From assembly GCF_001426345.1 (NCBI RefSeq), contig NZ_LMEM01000001.1, positions 221,700-285,699 of the forward strand: DNA of 64,000 nucleotides. Direction: 5' to 3'. Positions 11,345-21,788 of the stretch are shown here, piece after piece (positions within the stretch are counted from its first letter, which is position 1; each line of letters opens with the position of its first letter). The notes beneath the pieces were generated by a model. That model did not search any database. It had not been told where the DNA came from and saw nothing but the letters and a program-made list of their open reading frames with translations. The translations under genes were made by a program, and so were the position numbers. Source of the DNA: Devosia sp. Root436. Lineage in GTDB: Bacteria > Pseudomonadota > Alphaproteobacteria > Rhizobiales > Devosiaceae.

Positions 11345-12373
11345 ATGGTCGACACCCGTTTTCATCGCTTTGCCGGCCCGTCCACGATTGGCGATATCCT
11401 GACCGCGCTTGGCCGCGCCCACCTGCTTTCCGGGCTTGGCAATGGGGGGCTCTCCGTCCTGGGGGTGGCCGAGCTCGACCTTGCCGGTCCGGGCGATGTG
11501 GCACTGGCCGCCCACACCAATTACATCGAGGAATTGCGGGCCACCGCGGCGGGCGTCGTCGTGGTGCTGCCGGCCCTGCGCGACACGGTGCCGGCGCATA
11601 GCCTGGCCATCGCGGTCGACAAGCCGCACCAGTTGTTCGCCGATATCCTCGACCACCTCTATCCATCCAACACCCGCGCGGTCATCGCGGCGGGGCGGGA
11701 CGATCTGGGTGCCCCGGTCTTCGAGCGGGATGTATTCATCGGCTCCAACGTCGTGGTCGGCCCGGGCGTCGAGATCGGGCGGGGCACCATCATCGGCGCC
11801 AATACGGTCATCGGTGCCGGCGTCACCATCGGCCGCAACTGCACCATTGCCGCCAATTGCACCATCGATTGCGCCCATATCGGCAATGACGTGGTGATCC
11901 ATTCCGGCGTGCGCGTTGGCACCGAAGGCTTCGGCTGGCTCGATTTCGGGCAGTCCAATCGCAAGGTGCCGCAACTGGGGCGGGTGCTTATCCAGGACCG
12001 GGTGGAGATCGGGGCCAATTCCACCATCGATCGCGGCGCGCTCGGCGACACGATGATCGGGGAAGGCACCAAGATCGATAACCTCGTGCAGATCGGCCAT
12101 AACTGCAAGATCGGCCGGGCCTGCCTCATCGCCGCGATGAGCGGGCTTTCGGGCTCGACAGTCGTTGAGGATGGCGTGCTGATGGGTGGGGGCGTCGGCA
12201 CTTCGGGCCACCTCACCATCGGGGCGGGCAGCGTGGTTCACGGTCGCGCCGCGGTCACCAAGAACTGGCCCGCGGGCAGCAAACTTGCCGGTGCGCCGGC
12301 GCAGGATATAAGAGATTTCTGGCGGGAGATCGCCACGATGCGGAAACTTTCCAAGGGGGACAAGCGGGGATGA
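11345..12373 (+). CDS. lpxD: UDP-3-O-(3-hydroxyacyl)glucosamine N-acyltransferase
   Basis: Third step of lipid A synthesis: transfers a 3-hydroxyacyl chain from ACP to the amine of UDP-3-O-acylglucosamine; 342 residues. An N-terminal uridine-binding domain (about 1-105) is followed by a left-handed beta helix of hexapeptide repeats (about 115-300; for example [20 protein letters not shown]). The catalytic-histidine region is [16 protein letters not shown]. Its TGA overlaps the fabZ ATG. Confidence 0.95.
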   Translation: MVDTRFHRFAGPSTIGDILTALGRAHLLSGLGNGGLSVLGVAELDLAGPGDVALAAHTNYIEELRATAAGVVVVLPALRDTVPAHSLAIAVDKPHQLFADILDHLYPSNTRAVIAAGRDDLGAPVFERDVFIGSNVVVGPGVEIGRGTIIGANTVIGAGVTIGRNCTIAANCTIDCAHIGNDVVIHSGVRVGTEGFGWLDFGQSNRKVPQLGRVLIQDRVEIGANSTIDRGALGDTMIGEGTKIDNLVQIGHNCKIGRACLIAAMSGLSGSTVVEDGVLMGGGVGTSGHLTIGAGSVVHGRAAVTKNWPAGSKLAGAPAQDIRDFWREIATMRKLSKGDKRG

Positions 12374-12846
12374 TCGACAGCGCACCAGCGAGCACGGAAC
12401 TCGGCGCAATGCATATTGCCGAGATTTTGAAGAGCCTGCCCCATCGCTATCCGTTCCTGATGATCGATCGGATTGTCCGCATCGACCGTGACGAGACGGC
12501 TGTCGGCATCAAGAACGTGACCTTCAACGAGCCGATCTTCCAGGGGCACTTCCCGGAGAACCCGATCTTTCCGGGCGTGCTGATCATCGAGGGCATGGCA
12601 CAGACGGCCGGCGCTATCGTCATCAAGCACGATTCAGGCAGCGGCAAGAAGAACATCGTGCTCATGCTGGGCGTGGACAAGGCCAAGTTCCGCAAGCCGG
12701 CGGGGCCGGGCGACACGATCGAGTTCCACATCGCCAAGATCCAGCGCCGACGCAATGTCGGCCGCTACGAGGCCAAGGCCATGGTGGACGGGACAATCAT
12801 CGCGGAAGCGGAGATCACGGCGATGATCGTCGAGGCGGCTTCGTGA
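12370..12846 (+). CDS. fabZ: 3-hydroxyacyl-[ACP] dehydratase FabZ
   Basis: Dehydrates 3-hydroxyacyl-ACP in fatty-acid synthesis; hot-dog fold, 158 residues. The active-site histidine is in [13 protein letters not shown] and the catalytic glutamate in [12 protein letters not shown]. An N-terminal [12 protein letters not shown] segment is diagnostic. Both ends overlap neighbours by four bases (ATGA with lpxD, GTGA with lpxA), so translation of the three is coupled. Confidence 0.96.
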   Translation: MIDSAPASTELGAMHIAEILKSLPHRYPFLMIDRIVRIDRDETAVGIKNVTFNEPIFQGHFPENPIFPGVLIIEGMAQTAGAIVIKHDSGSGKKNIVLMLGVDKAKFRKPAGPGDTIEFHIAKIQRRRNVGRYEAKAMVDGTIIAEAEITAMIVEAAS

Positions 12847-13652
12847 GCGAGCCTGTCGTTCACCCGACGGCAATCGTCGGTTCGGGGGCCCGGCTGGGCA
12901 AGGGCGTGAAGATCGGGCCCTATTGCATTGTCGGTGATAATGTCGTGCTGCATGACGATGTGGAACTGATTTCCCACGTCTCGATAGACGGCCATACCGA
13001 AATCGGCGCGGCCACGCAGATTTATCCGTTCGCCTCCATCGGCCACAAGCCGCAGGATCTCAAATATCATGGCGAGGCGTCGCGGCTGGTCATCGGCGAG
13101 CGCTGCACCATCCGCGAATCCGTGACCATCAATCCGGGTACGGAAGGCGGTGGCATGCTGACCCGGATCGGCAATGATTGCCTGATCATGGCCAGCGCCC
13201 ATGTGGCGCATGACGCGATCGTCGGCAACAATGTCATCATGGCCAATTATGTCGGCATCGCCGGACACTGCCAGATCGGCGACAATGTGATCTTCGGCGG
13301 CACCTGCGTCATCCATCAATTCACCCGTATAGGGGCGCATGCCTTCATCGGTGCCTCCTCGATGGTCGATGGCGACGTGATCCCCTATGGCATGGCGGTG
13401 GGCAATCGCGCCGCGCTCACCGGGCTGAACCTGATCGGGCTCAAGCGCCGCAAGTTCGACCGCGAAGTCATCCACCAGCTGCGCGCCGCCTATCGGATGA
13501 TCTTTGCCAGCGAAGGCACGTTGCGCGAGCGCGTCGAGGATGCTGCCGAACTGTTCAAGAACGACCCGCTGGTGCAGGACGTCGTCGCCTTCATCGCCGC
13601 CGCGTCGGATCGGCCGATCCTGATGCCGCGCAACGGCCATGATCCAGACTAG
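12843..13652 (+). CDS. lpxA: UDP-N-acetylglucosamine O-acyltransferase
   Basis: First step of lipid A synthesis; 269 residues, GTG start overlapping the fabZ stop. The N-terminal beta helix is built of hexapeptides (HPTAIVGSGARLGKGVKIG onward). The catalytic histidine lies in MASAHVAHDAIVGNN, and the C-terminal helical domain (about 195-269) starts at GLNLIGLKRRKFDRE. The next base after the stop is the lpxB start, leaving no room for lpxI, which usually lies here in alphaproteobacteria. Confidence 0.95.
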   Translation: MSEPVVHPTAIVGSGARLGKGVKIGPYCIVGDNVVLHDDVELISHVSIDGHTEIGAATQIYPFASIGHKPQDLKYHGEASRLVIGERCTIRESVTINPGTEGGGMLTRIGNDCLIMASAHVAHDAIVGNNVIMANYVGIAGHCQIGDNVIFGGTCVIHQFTRIGAHAFIGASSMVDGDVIPYGMAVGNRAALTGLNLIGLKRRKFDREVIHQLRAAYRMIFASEGTLRERVEDAAELFKNDPLVQDVVAFIAAASDRPILMPRNGHDPD

Positions 13653-14831
13653 ATGAGCGGGCCGGCGCGTGCTGCCGATCCAGCAGGCGGGGCCGAATGG
13701 CTCAGGCTGTTCATTCTTGCCGGCGAGCCTTCGGGCGACCGCATCGCCGCGGACCTCGTGGCGCGTCTGCAGCAGCGCGTGAAGCTGGCTTTCAGCGGCG
13801 TCGGCGGGCAGGAACTGGAAGCGCTGGGCCTGCGCCCGCTGTTTCCCATGAGCGACCTGGCGGTGATGGGCGTCAGCGACGTGGTGCTGCGCCTGCCACT
13901 CCTGCTGTGGCGCATCGAACAGACCGCCCGCGCGATACGGAGGGCGAAGCCCGATATCGTCGTGCTGGTCGATTCCCAGGACTTTTCGAGGCTCCTGGCG
14001 CGCCGGCTGAAGCAGCTTGGCTATGGCGGCAAGCTCGTCCTCTATGTGGCGCCATCGGTGTGGGCGCGGGCGCCGCAGCGCGCTGCCAAGCTCAGGCCTT
14101 TATTCGAGGAAGTGCTGGCCGTGCTGCCGTTCGAGCCCGCCGTCATGCAGCGGCTCGATGGTCCGCCCACCAGCTATGTCGGCCATCCGGCGCTGGGCGA
14201 ACGGCTGGCGCGCGATGCTGTCGGGCGCGGCCCGCTGGTGCTGCTGCCGGGCAGCCGCGATGGCGAGCTGCGGCGCCACCTGGCCCTGTTCCGGCAGGTT
14301 GCCGAGCAGGCCGGCACCCATCCCGCCGTGGATGGCATCGTCGTTCCCACGCTGCCATCGCTGCATGATCGGCTGGTACGCGAGGTGGCCGATTGGCCCG
14401 TGCCGGTGCGGATCGTTTCCGAACGGGCGGCACGCGCCGAAATCTACCGCCAGGCGGTGCTGGCCCTGGCGGTGTCGGGCACGGTGACGCTGGAACTGGC
14501 TTTGGCGCGAGTGCCAATGGTCGTGACCTATGTGCTCGATCCGCATCAGGCGCGGATTTACGAGCAACATGGCCGCCCGCCCGTATCGTTGCCCAATATC
14601 GTGCTGGGCCGGCCCGCCGTGCCCGAACTGGTGCAGGCGGCGGGGGACGCCGCCGCGATGGCGAGGGAAGTCCGCACCTTGCTGGACGACAAAAAAGCCC
14701 GCCAGGACCAGATCGAGGCCTTTGGCGAGCTTTCAAATCTCATGGAAACCGGCGAAGCCGAATTCCCGCGGCAGGATCCGGCGGACCGGATCCTGGCCCA
14801 CTGGCATCAGCGGGCGTTGAGCGCGGAATAA
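13653..14831 (+). CDS. lpxB: Lipid-A-disaccharide synthase
   Basis: GT19 glycosyltransferase joining 2,3-diacylglucosamine 1-phosphate and its UDP form at the inner membrane; 392 residues. Motifs are [16 protein letters not shown] (residues 21-36), [16 protein letters not shown] and [19 protein letters not shown] with [12 protein letters not shown]. It abuts lpxA with no gap. Its last 25 bases overlap the 3' end of gltA on the other strand. Confidence 0.95.
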   Translation: MSGPARAADPAGGAEWLRLFILAGEPSGDRIAADLVARLQQRVKLAFSGVGGQELEALGLRPLFPMSDLAVMGVSDVVLRLPLLLWRIEQTARAIRRAKPDIVVLVDSQDFSRLLARRLKQLGYGGKLVLYVAPSVWARAPQRAAKLRPLFEEVLAVLPFEPAVMQRLDGPPTSYVGHPALGERLARDAVGRGPLVLLPGSRDGELRRHLALFRQVAEQAGTHPAVDGIVVPTLPSLHDRLVREVADWPVPVRIVSERAARAEIYRQAVLALAVSGTVTLELALARVPMVVTYVLDPHQARIYEQHGRPPVSLPNIVLGRPAVPELVQAAGDAAAMAREVRTLLDDKKARQDQIEAFGELSNLMETGEAEFPRQDPADRILAHWHQRALSAE

Positions 14832-16096
14832 TCGCGTGCCGGGGCGCCGTTGTAGAGCTGGCGCGGACGGCCGATCTTCTTCTGCGGATCGGCGATCATT
14901 TCCTTCCACTGGCTGATCCAGCCCACGGTGCGGGCCACCGAGAACAGCACGGTGAACATCGAGGTCGGGAAGCCGATGGCTTCCAGGATGATGCCCGAAT
15001 AGAAATCGACATTGGGATAGAGCTTGCGGTCGATGAAGTAGGGGTCTTCGAGCGCGATCTTTTCAAGCGCCTGGGCCACCTGCAGCGTCGGGTTATTGTG
15101 CACGCCCAGCAGGTCGAGCACTTCCTTGGCGGTCTTCTGCATCACGGTCGCGCGCGGGTCGAAGTTCTTGTAGACCCGGTGGCCGAAGCCCATCAGCTTG
15201 AAGCTGTCCGACTTGTCCTTGGCGCGTTCGATGAATTCGGGAATGCGGTCGACGGTGCCGATTTCCTTGAGCATGTTGAGCGCCGCTTCGTTGGCGCCGC
15301 CATGGGCCGGGCCCCAGAGGCAGGCTACGCCGGCCGCGATGCAGGCAAACGGATTGGCGTCGGACGAGCCGGCCAGGCGCACGGTCGAGGTCGAGGCATT
15401 CTGCTCGTGATCGGCATGCAGGGTGAAGATCAGGTCCATCGCCTTGGCGATGGTGGGATTGACCTTGTATTCCTCGGCCGGCACCGAGAAGCACATATGC
15501 AGGAAGTTCGACGCGTAATCGAGGTCGTTGCGCGGGTAAACGAAGGGCTGGCCTACCGAATATTTATAGGCCATCGCCGCGATCGTCGGCATCTTGGCGA
15601 TCATGCGGATCGAGGCGATCTCACGCTGGCGCGGATCGGCGATATCGGTGGAGTCGTGGTAGAAGGCGGCCATGGCGCCGACCACGCCGGTCATGACAGC
15701 CATCGGATGGGCATCACGGCGGAAGCCGCGGAAGAAGTAGTGCATCTGCTCATGCACCATCGTATGGCGGGTCACCAGTTCGTCGAATTCGACCATCTGG
15801 GCCTTGCTGGGCAACTCGCCATAAAGCAGCAGGTAGCAGACTTCGAGATAGTTGCTCTTGTCGGAGAGCTGTTCGATCGGGTAGCCGCGATAGAGCAGTT
15901 GGCCCTTGTCGCCGTCGATATAGGTGATGGCGCTGTCGCAGGCTGCCGTCGAGGTAAAACCAGGGTCGTAAGTAAACATCCCGGTCTTGGCGTAAAGCGA
16001 TCTTATGTCGATCACATCCGGACCCACCGAGCCGGACAGAACCGGAAATTCGTGGGTCTGGTCCCCGATGACGAGTTTGGCGACTTTTTCGGTCAT
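14807..16096 (-). CDS. gltA: Citrate synthase (type II)
   Basis: Condenses acetyl-CoA and oxaloacetate; 429 residues, the length of Gram-negative hexameric NADH-sensitive citrate synthases. Catalytic residues are seen in [18 protein letters not shown], the [10 protein letters not shown] block and [14 protein letters not shown]. It reads toward lpxB and the two genes share 25 bases at their 3' ends. It is transcribed on the same strand as gltX but is separated from it by 147 bases that hold its own promoter region. Confidence 0.97.
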   Translation of the reverse strand: MTEKVAKLVIGDQTHEFPVLSGSVGPDVIDIRSLYAKTGMFTYDPGFTSTAACDSAITYIDGDKGQLLYRGYPIEQLSDKSNYLEVCYLLLYGELPSKAQMVEFDELVTRHTMVHEQMHYFFRGFRRDAHPMAVMTGVVGAMAAFYHDSTDIADPRQREIASIRMIAKMPTIAAMAYKYSVGQPFVYPRNDLDYASNFLHMCFSVPAEEYKVNPTIAKAMDLIFTLHADHEQNASTSTVRLAGSSDANPFACIAAGVACLWGPAHGGANEAALNMLKEIGTVDRIPEFIERAKDKSDSFKLMGFGHRVYKNFDPRATVMQKTAKEVLDLLGVHNNPTLQVAQALEKIALEDPYFIDRKLYPNVDFYSGIILEAIGFPTSMFTVLFSVARTVGWISQWKEMIADPQKKIGRPRQLYNGAPARDYSALNAR

Positions 16097-16213
16097 TGAG
16101 CTCTCCTCGAAGGCCTCCGCGTCCGCAATTGTTCCGGTCGCTCGAAGCCGTAAACTGGGCAGTCATGGCTGCTTCGCAGGGGTATCAGTTTTACCCCTTC
16201 GGACGCAACCGAT

Positions 16214-16232
16214 GGGTAAGCAAGGCTTACCC
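16214..16232. other. Perfect inverted repeat between gltX and gltA
   Basis: GGGTAAGC and GCTTACCC around AAG, in the 147-base spacer upstream of gltA and downstream of gltX. There is no T tract on either strand. It could be an operator for gltA or a weak gltX terminator. Confidence 0.35.
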
Positions 16233-16243
16233 TCCGATTAGCA

Positions 16244-17662
16244 CTAGACAGCGCCGATTTGATCCTCAAGGCGAGCCATACTTTCGGCTCGTCCGATCAG
16301 CACCATGACTTCGAAAATACCCGGCGAAACAGTGCGCCCGGTCAGCGCCGCGCGCAGTGGCTGGGCCAGCTTGCCGAGCTTCAATCCCTTGGCCTCGGCC
16401 AGCGCCCGCATCGCTGCGTCGATAGCCGGCACCGACCAGTCGTTGAGGCCGCGCAGCGTCTCCGCCATGTCCTTGAGCACCGTCCGCGTGTCCGTGGTCA
16501 GCAGGGCCGCCGCCGCCGCATCGATAGCAAGTGGGCGTGACGCGTAGATGAACTGCGCCAGGTCGATCAGCTCCAGCACCGTCTTGGCGCGCGGCTGCAG
16601 CTCGGGCAAGGCGGTCAACACCGTGTCCCTATTGGCCGAAAGACCATCCACGTCCACCTGCCGGCCCAGCTCGGCGGCCGTGGCCAGCATCACGTCATAG
16701 AGATAGGCCGGTGCCGCTTCGCGGATATAGTGGCCGTTGATATTCTCCAGCTTGACGAAATCGAAGCGCGCCGCGCCCTTGTTGAGCCCTTCGAGGCTGA
16801 ACCATTCCACCATCTGCTGGGTCGAGAAAATCTCGTCGTCACCATGGCTCCAGCCGAGGCGGGCGAGATAGTTGCGCAGGGCTTCGGGCAGATAGCCCAT
16901 CTGCCGATAGGCCTCCACGCCCAGCGCACCGTGGCGCTTGGAGAGCTTGGCGCCGTCCGGGCCGTGGATCAGCGGGATATGGGCCATCTCGGGCACGGTC
17001 CAGCCCATGGCATTGTAGATGACGATCTGGCGGGCGGCATTGGTCAGGTGGTCGTCGCCGCGGATAATGTGGGTCACGCCCATGTCGTGGTCGTCGACCA
17101 CCACGGCGTGCATGTAGGTCGGGGTGCCATCCGAGCGCAGGATGATGAAGTCATCGAGGTTCTCGGTCTTGAACACCACCTTGCCCTGCACATGGTCGTC
17201 GACCACGATATCCCCCGACAGCGGCGCCTTGATACGGATCACCGGCGCGACCCCGGCAGGCGCCTCGCCCTGGTCGCGGTCGCGCCAATAGCCGTTGTAG
17301 CGGGGGGGCTTGCCGGCGGCGCGGGCCTCCTCACGCATCTGGTCCAGCTCGGCCGGCGAGCAATAGCAGTAATAGGCGTGACCCATTTTCACGAGTTCAT
17401 GAGCGATCTCGGCATGGCGGGCCGCCCGGCCGAACTGGCTGATCGGCTCGCCCTCCCAGTCGAGACCCAGCCATTTGAGCCCGTCGACCAGCGCCACCAC
17501 CGCCGCTTCGGTCGAGCGTTCGCGGTCGGTATCCTCGATGCGCAGCAGCATCTTGCCGCCCTTGTTCTGGGCATAGGCCCAACTGAACAGGGCCGTGCGG
17601 GCGCCACCGATATGCAGGTAGCCGGTGGGCGAAGGGGCGAAGCGGGTGACGACCTGGGACAT
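16244..17662 (-). CDS. gltX: Glutamate--tRNA ligase
   Basis: Class I aminoacyl-tRNA synthetase charging tRNA-Glu; 472 residues from ATG 17662 ([20 protein letters not shown]). The ORF could extend upstream to 17803 but that part is not conserved. The HIGH-type motif is [13 protein letters not shown] and the KMSKS-type motif is AKLSKRHG. The segment [20 protein letters not shown] corresponds to the insert region of bacterial GluRS. The divergent comEC starts 77 bases away. Confidence 0.96.
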   Translation of the reverse strand: MSQVVTRFAPSPTGYLHIGGARTALFSWAYAQNKGGKMLLRIEDTDRERSTEAAVVALVDGLKWLGLDWEGEPISQFGRAARHAEIAHELVKMGHAYYCYCSPAELDQMREEARAAGKPPRYNGYWRDRDQGEAPAGVAPVIRIKAPLSGDIVVDDHVQGKVVFKTENLDDFIILRSDGTPTYMHAVVVDDHDMGVTHIIRGDDHLTNAARQIVIYNAMGWTVPEMAHIPLIHGPDGAKLSKRHGALGVEAYRQMGYLPEALRNYLARLGWSHGDDEIFSTQQMVEWFSLEGLNKGAARFDFVKLENINGHYIREAAPAYLYDVMLATAAELGRQVDVDGLSANRDTVLTALPELQPRAKTVLELIDLAQFIYASRPLAIDAAAAALLTTDTRTVLKDMAETLRGLNDWSVPAIDAAMRALAEAKGLKLGKLAQPLRAALTGRTVSPGIFEVMVLIGRAESMARLEDQIGAV

Positions 17663-17739
17663 GAGACCGGAATGCTTGGAGGATTTGTGGGCCGTGTGTA
17701 GCATAGAGCGGCACGAGCGCAAGGGCGGGGGCGAAGCGG

Positions 17740-19848
17740 GTGCTGGAGGCCGAAACACGCGAGCGCGAAACCGGCACCGCGCCTGTGCCGGTGCGCGCGC
17801 CATTGCGGCGCCTGCGCCCCGCGTCGGCGGTGGACAAGGGCCTTGCCGATGCTGCGGTGGCGCGGCGTCTTTTCGTGCTGCTGCCCTTCGCCATGATCGC
17901 CGGACTTATTGCCTATGCGGCGCTGCCCTTCGAGCCGGCGCCGCAGGCGCTGGCCATGCTGGCTGCTGCTGCGCTGCTGCCGGCCGTGCTGCTGTGGCGT
18001 TCGCCCGGCCTGCCACTTGCCGGCCTGCTGCTGGCGGCCTGGGCCGGGTTCTGCCTGCTGCCGCTGCATGGGCTGTGGTTCGGCACCACCATGCTGACGC
18101 GCCCCGCCTACGGGCTCTATCAGGGCCGGGTGGACGAGATCGTGTCGGCCACCGATGAAAGCCGACGCATCATCGTTTCGGGCCTCGTCCCCCTGTCCGA
18201 TGACCGGCCTGTCGATATTGCCCGCGCGCGGCTGGTGGTGCCGCCGCAGCCGCCGCTGGCGCCGGGCGATATCATCCGCGCCAACATGCGGCTGGCGCCG
18301 GTGCCCGGTCCGATCCTGCCGGGCGCGTTCGACGGCCAGTTCCACGCCTATTTCGCCGGTATCGGCGCCTATGGCAACGTCACCAGCGATTTCGCCCTGG
18401 TGAGCACCGGCGGGCCTGATCCGACGCGCGCCGTGGAAGGCCTGCGCATGGCTATCGGCAGCCGCATCGACGCGGTGCTGACGGGCCCGTCGGCCGCGAT
18501 TGGCCGGGCAATGGTGGTGGGCGACCAGAGCGCCATCGATGACGCAACTCGCAAGGTCATGGCCGCCGCGGGGCTGGCCCATGTCTATTCGATATCGGGC
18601 CTGCATCTGTCCATCGTGGCGGGCGGCATGTTCTTCCTGCTGCGGTTGCTGCTGGCCGCGATTCCGGCAACGGCCACGCGCTGGCCGGTCAAGAAGATCG
18701 CGGCTGTCGGCGGCATTGTCGCGGCGGCCGGCTACCTGCTGCTGGCGGGCGGGCTGGCCAATGTGCCGGCCCTGCGCTCCACCATCATGCTGGGCCTGAT
18801 CTTCGGCGCGGTGCTGGCCGGACGGCGGGCCTTGACCATGCGCAACGTCGCCATCGCGGCTTTGGCCATCATCGTCATCGATCCGGCCAGCGTCTTCCGC
18901 GCCAGCTTCCAGCTTTCCTTTGCCGCCGTGGTGGCGCTGATCGGCATCTACGAGATGCCGCGTCCGCCACCGGCTGGGGAGCGCAACTGGGGCCAGCGCC
19001 TGTGGGCCACCATCTGGGCCACCGCGATTACCAGCCTTATCGCCGGCACCGCGACATTGCTGTTTTCGGCCTACCACTTCCAGCAGACGGCGCCGCTGGG
19101 CGTGGTGGGCAATGTGCTGGTGCTGCCGGTGGTCAGCCTGGTCATCATGCCCTTTGCCGTGCTGTCGGTCCTCGCCATGCCGTTCGGGGTCGAGGCGCCG
19201 TTCATCATGGCGATGGGCTGGGGCATAGACCGCATGATCGACGGCGCCGTTCTGGTGGCCGGCTGGAGCGCGGGGCTGACCGGTAACCCATTGCTGACCG
19301 GTCTTGCCTTGATCATCGGCCTCGTGGCCTTGGCCTGGTTCGCCTTCCTCAACAGCTGGTGGCGGCTGCTCGGGCCGGCGCTGGCGCTGCCGCTGATCCT
19401 GCTGGTGGGTGTCGATCAGCGACCGGACCTGCTTGTCGCCGATACCACGCAGGCGGTGGCCTTGCGCACGGAAGCCGGCCTGGGGCTCATCACCGGCCGC
19501 ACCGGCAGCTTTGCCACCGATGTCTGGAGCGAACACTATCAGGAGTCCATCGCGGCCATGGCGGAAGGGGTACGCTGCGACAGCCTGGGCTGTATCGCGA
19601 CATCAGACCGTTTCTCGGTCGCGGTGGTGCGCAATGCGGCGGCCTTCGCCGAGGATTGCGGCCTCAATCAACTCGTCATCGCCCGCATCCGGGCGCCGGC
19701 GAATTGCACCGGCAGTCAGGTGATCGATGCCGACGCGCTGGCCGCGGGCGGCGTCCACTGGCTGCGCTGGAACGCGGCGGCGGGGCGGTTCGATATCCGC
19801 ACCGCCATTCCCAATCTCACCCGGCCGTGGCGAGTCGTGCCACGGTGA
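17740..19848 (+). CDS. comEC: ComEC/Rec2-family DNA uptake channel protein
   Basis: Predicted inner-membrane channel for single-stranded DNA in natural transformation; 702 residues, GTG start. It has a basic N-terminus, three early membrane helices, a DUF4131 OB-like segment (about 115-230) and the Competence domain with the signature [12 protein letters not shown] near residue 287, followed by many helices. The C-terminal soluble part (about 545-702) is related in position to the metallo-beta-lactamase domain but shows no HxHxDH motif. That is common in alphaproteobacterial members. No other competence gene is nearby. Its last 32 bases overlap the convergent beta-galactosidase gene. Confidence 0.9.
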   Translation: MLEAETRERETGTAPVPVRAPLRRLRPASAVDKGLADAAVARRLFVLLPFAMIAGLIAYAALPFEPAPQALAMLAAAALLPAVLLWRSPGLPLAGLLLAAWAGFCLLPLHGLWFGTTMLTRPAYGLYQGRVDEIVSATDESRRIIVSGLVPLSDDRPVDIARARLVVPPQPPLAPGDIIRANMRLAPVPGPILPGAFDGQFHAYFAGIGAYGNVTSDFALVSTGGPDPTRAVEGLRMAIGSRIDAVLTGPSAAIGRAMVVGDQSAIDDATRKVMAAAGLAHVYSISGLHLSIVAGGMFFLLRLLLAAIPATATRWPVKKIAAVGGIVAAAGYLLLAGGLANVPALRSTIMLGLIFGAVLAGRRALTMRNVAIAALAIIVIDPASVFRASFQLSFAAVVALIGIYEMPRPPPAGERNWGQRLWATIWATAITSLIAGTATLLFSAYHFQQTAPLGVVGNVLVLPVVSLVIMPFAVLSVLAMPFGVEAPFIMAMGWGIDRMIDGAVLVAGWSAGLTGNPLLTGLALIIGLVALAWFAFLNSWWRLLGPALALPLILLVGVDQRPDLLVADTTQAVALRTEAGLGLITGRTGSFATDVWSEHYQESIAAMAEGVRCDSLGCIATSDRFSVAVVRNAAAFAEDCGLNQLVIARIRAPANCTGSQVIDADALAAGGVHWLRWNAAAGRFDIRTAIPNLTRPWRVVPR

Positions 19849-21778
19849 CACCGGCCGCCGGCATGTCGGCCGATCCGAGCACATAGCCGGCTTCGTCCTT
19901 GCTCGTGCTGAGCGTCGCGGGGCGCGAACCGTAGTTCACATAGACGCGGAAGCCGTCGCGGGTGCGGCAGCGCACGCCCGCGGGCAAAGCCAGCGTGGGC
20001 ACATCGGCTTCGGCGATCAGGTAGTCCGCCACGCGCTGCACCAGTGCCTTGGTGCCGCTGGCGCCGAGATAAAACAGCTTGCCTTGCGATACCAGCACCG
20101 GCCAGCCTTCATTGTCCTCGATAACCACGTCGGCCCCGGTTTCGATGCGCTCGCGCCAGTGGCGCACCGCCCCGCCGCCGCCCCTGACCTCGACTTCCAC
20201 TGCCGGATCGATGCTGTCGATCCGCGCCACTTTCACGTCGAGCAGGTTGGTCGGCAGGTGCGGCGCGAGCGCGGCCGGGATGGCGAAATTTTCGGTCTTG
20301 GAGCCCGAGCGCGGCCCGATCAGCAGGCGGCCGTCGAATTCGGTGATGGCGTGCCGCAGCGCGTCGTTCCAGGCGAACAGCGCCGGAATGGCGACGATGT
20401 CATAGCCGGCAAAGCTCCTGGTGCTCGGCGGCAGGATGTCGATGTCGATGCCGTGCTTGCGGAAGGCGGCATAGAGCGCCCGCACATGCGCGCCATGCGA
20501 AAAGCCCTTGGCCTGCGGCTGGATTTCCCAGGCCCATTCGCTCTGGTAGTCGAAGACGATGGCCACGCGCCCCTTGGCGGCATTGCCGCTGATGCCGACC
20601 GTCTTCAGCTCCTGGGCGACCTGGATGGCCTCGTGATAGGCCGGCGCCGGCTCGCTGTCGGGCCGCAGCAGGCCGGCATGCATCTGCTCCTGCGCGAACG
20701 GCGCCTGCCGCCAGCGGAAATAGGTCACCACTTCGGCACCGTGGGAGAAGGCCTCCCAGGCCCAGAGGCGGGCCATGCCGGACAGCGGGTCGGGATTGAA
20801 CTGGGCCCAGTTCACCGGGCCGGGCTGCTGTTCCATGACCCACCAGCGGCCATGCCCCACGGCGCGATAGAGATCGTGGTGGAACGCCGCATTATCAGGA
20901 TCGCCCTGGCGCATATAGAGGCGCTTGATCTCCTCCGGCTCGTCGCTGACGGCAAGATGGCCGATGGGATAGCTGTCCCAACTGGCGATATCGAGCGTTT
21001 CGGCCAGGTCGTAGTGGTCGAACTCGGTATAGCGCGACATGAAATTGTGGATGACAGGCAGGTCCGGGCGCCGGGCCTTGAGAATGTCGAACTGCACTTT
21101 GTTGAAGGCGGCAACCTGGTCGGATGAGTAGCGGCGGAAATCGAGGTCATGCGCCGGTGCCGCTTCGCAGACCAGCAGGTTGGGCAGGTCCACCTGGTCG
21201 AAGCGGTTATATTCCATCGACCAGAACACATTGCCCCAGGCCTCGTTCAGGGCATCGACCGTGCCGTACTTTTCGGCCAGCCAGCGCTGGAAGCCTTCCC
21301 GCGCGGCGGGCGAATAGGAATAGGTGGTGCCGTGGCAGCCATATTCGTTATCGGTCTGCCAGGCCCCCAGCGCCGGATGATCGCCAACTGCATCGGCCAG
21401 CAGGCGCGTGATGCGGCCGGCTTCCTCGCGATAGCCGAGATGGCTGAAATCATAGTGCCGGCGCGAGCCGAAACCCTTGCGGCGGCCCTGCGCATCGACC
21501 GCCAGCATGTCGGGATGCTTGTCCACCATCCAGCGCGGCGGTGTGGCCGTGGGCGTGCCGAACACGATCCTGAGCCCATGCCGCCCCAGCACGTCCATGG
21601 CGCGAATGATCCAGTCGAAGGTCAGCTTGCCCGGTTCGGGTTCCAGTTTGGACCAGGCGAATTCGCCGATACGCACCCAGGCGATGCCGGCCTCGGCCAT
21701 GCCCGCGGCGTCGCTTTCCCAAACATCCTCGGGCCAGTGTTCGGGATAGTAGCAGACGCCGAGGGCGGGAGCGGTCAT
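19817..21778 (-). CDS. GH42 beta-galactosidase
   Basis: Hydrolyses terminal beta-D-galactosides; cytoplasmic, no signal peptide, 653 residues from ATG 21778 (MTAPALGVCYYPEHWPEDVW). The N-terminal TIM barrel holds the acid/base pair in AWQTDNEYGCH (Glu145) and the nucleophile in WWVMEQQPGPVNW. A beta-galactosidase trimerisation domain follows (KGRVAIVFDYQSEWAWE; IVAIPALFAWNDALRHAI), then a C-terminal beta domain. It is the last gene of a minus-strand operon with a lactonase, dgoA and dgoK, which would feed it into galactose breakdown. Its 3' end overlaps comEC by 32 bases. Confidence 0.93.
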   Translation of the reverse strand: MTAPALGVCYYPEHWPEDVWESDAAGMAEAGIAWVRIGEFAWSKLEPEPGKLTFDWIIRAMDVLGRHGLRIVFGTPTATPPRWMVDKHPDMLAVDAQGRRKGFGSRRHYDFSHLGYREEAGRITRLLADAVGDHPALGAWQTDNEYGCHGTTYSYSPAAREGFQRWLAEKYGTVDALNEAWGNVFWSMEYNRFDQVDLPNLLVCEAAPAHDLDFRRYSSDQVAAFNKVQFDILKARRPDLPVIHNFMSRYTEFDHYDLAETLDIASWDSYPIGHLAVSDEPEEIKRLYMRQGDPDNAAFHHDLYRAVGHGRWWVMEQQPGPVNWAQFNPDPLSGMARLWAWEAFSHGAEVVTYFRWRQAPFAQEQMHAGLLRPDSEPAPAYHEAIQVAQELKTVGISGNAAKGRVAIVFDYQSEWAWEIQPQAKGFSHGAHVRALYAAFRKHGIDIDILPPSTRSFAGYDIVAIPALFAWNDALRHAITEFDGRLLIGPRSGSKTENFAIPAALAPHLPTNLLDVKVARIDSIDPAVEVEVRGGGGAVRHWRERIETGADVVIEDNEGWPVLVSQGKLFYLGASGTKALVQRVADYLIAEADVPTLALPAGVRCRTRDGFRVYVNYGSRPATLSTSKDEAGYVLGSADMPAAGVTVARLATAG

Positions 21779-21788
21779 GGCAAAAGTC

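Noticed and set aside
17389-19536. Minus-strand 715-residue ORF opposite comEC
   Set aside because: Gln/Arg/His-rich antisense frame that runs into a wrong frame of gltX; no start signal and no domain.
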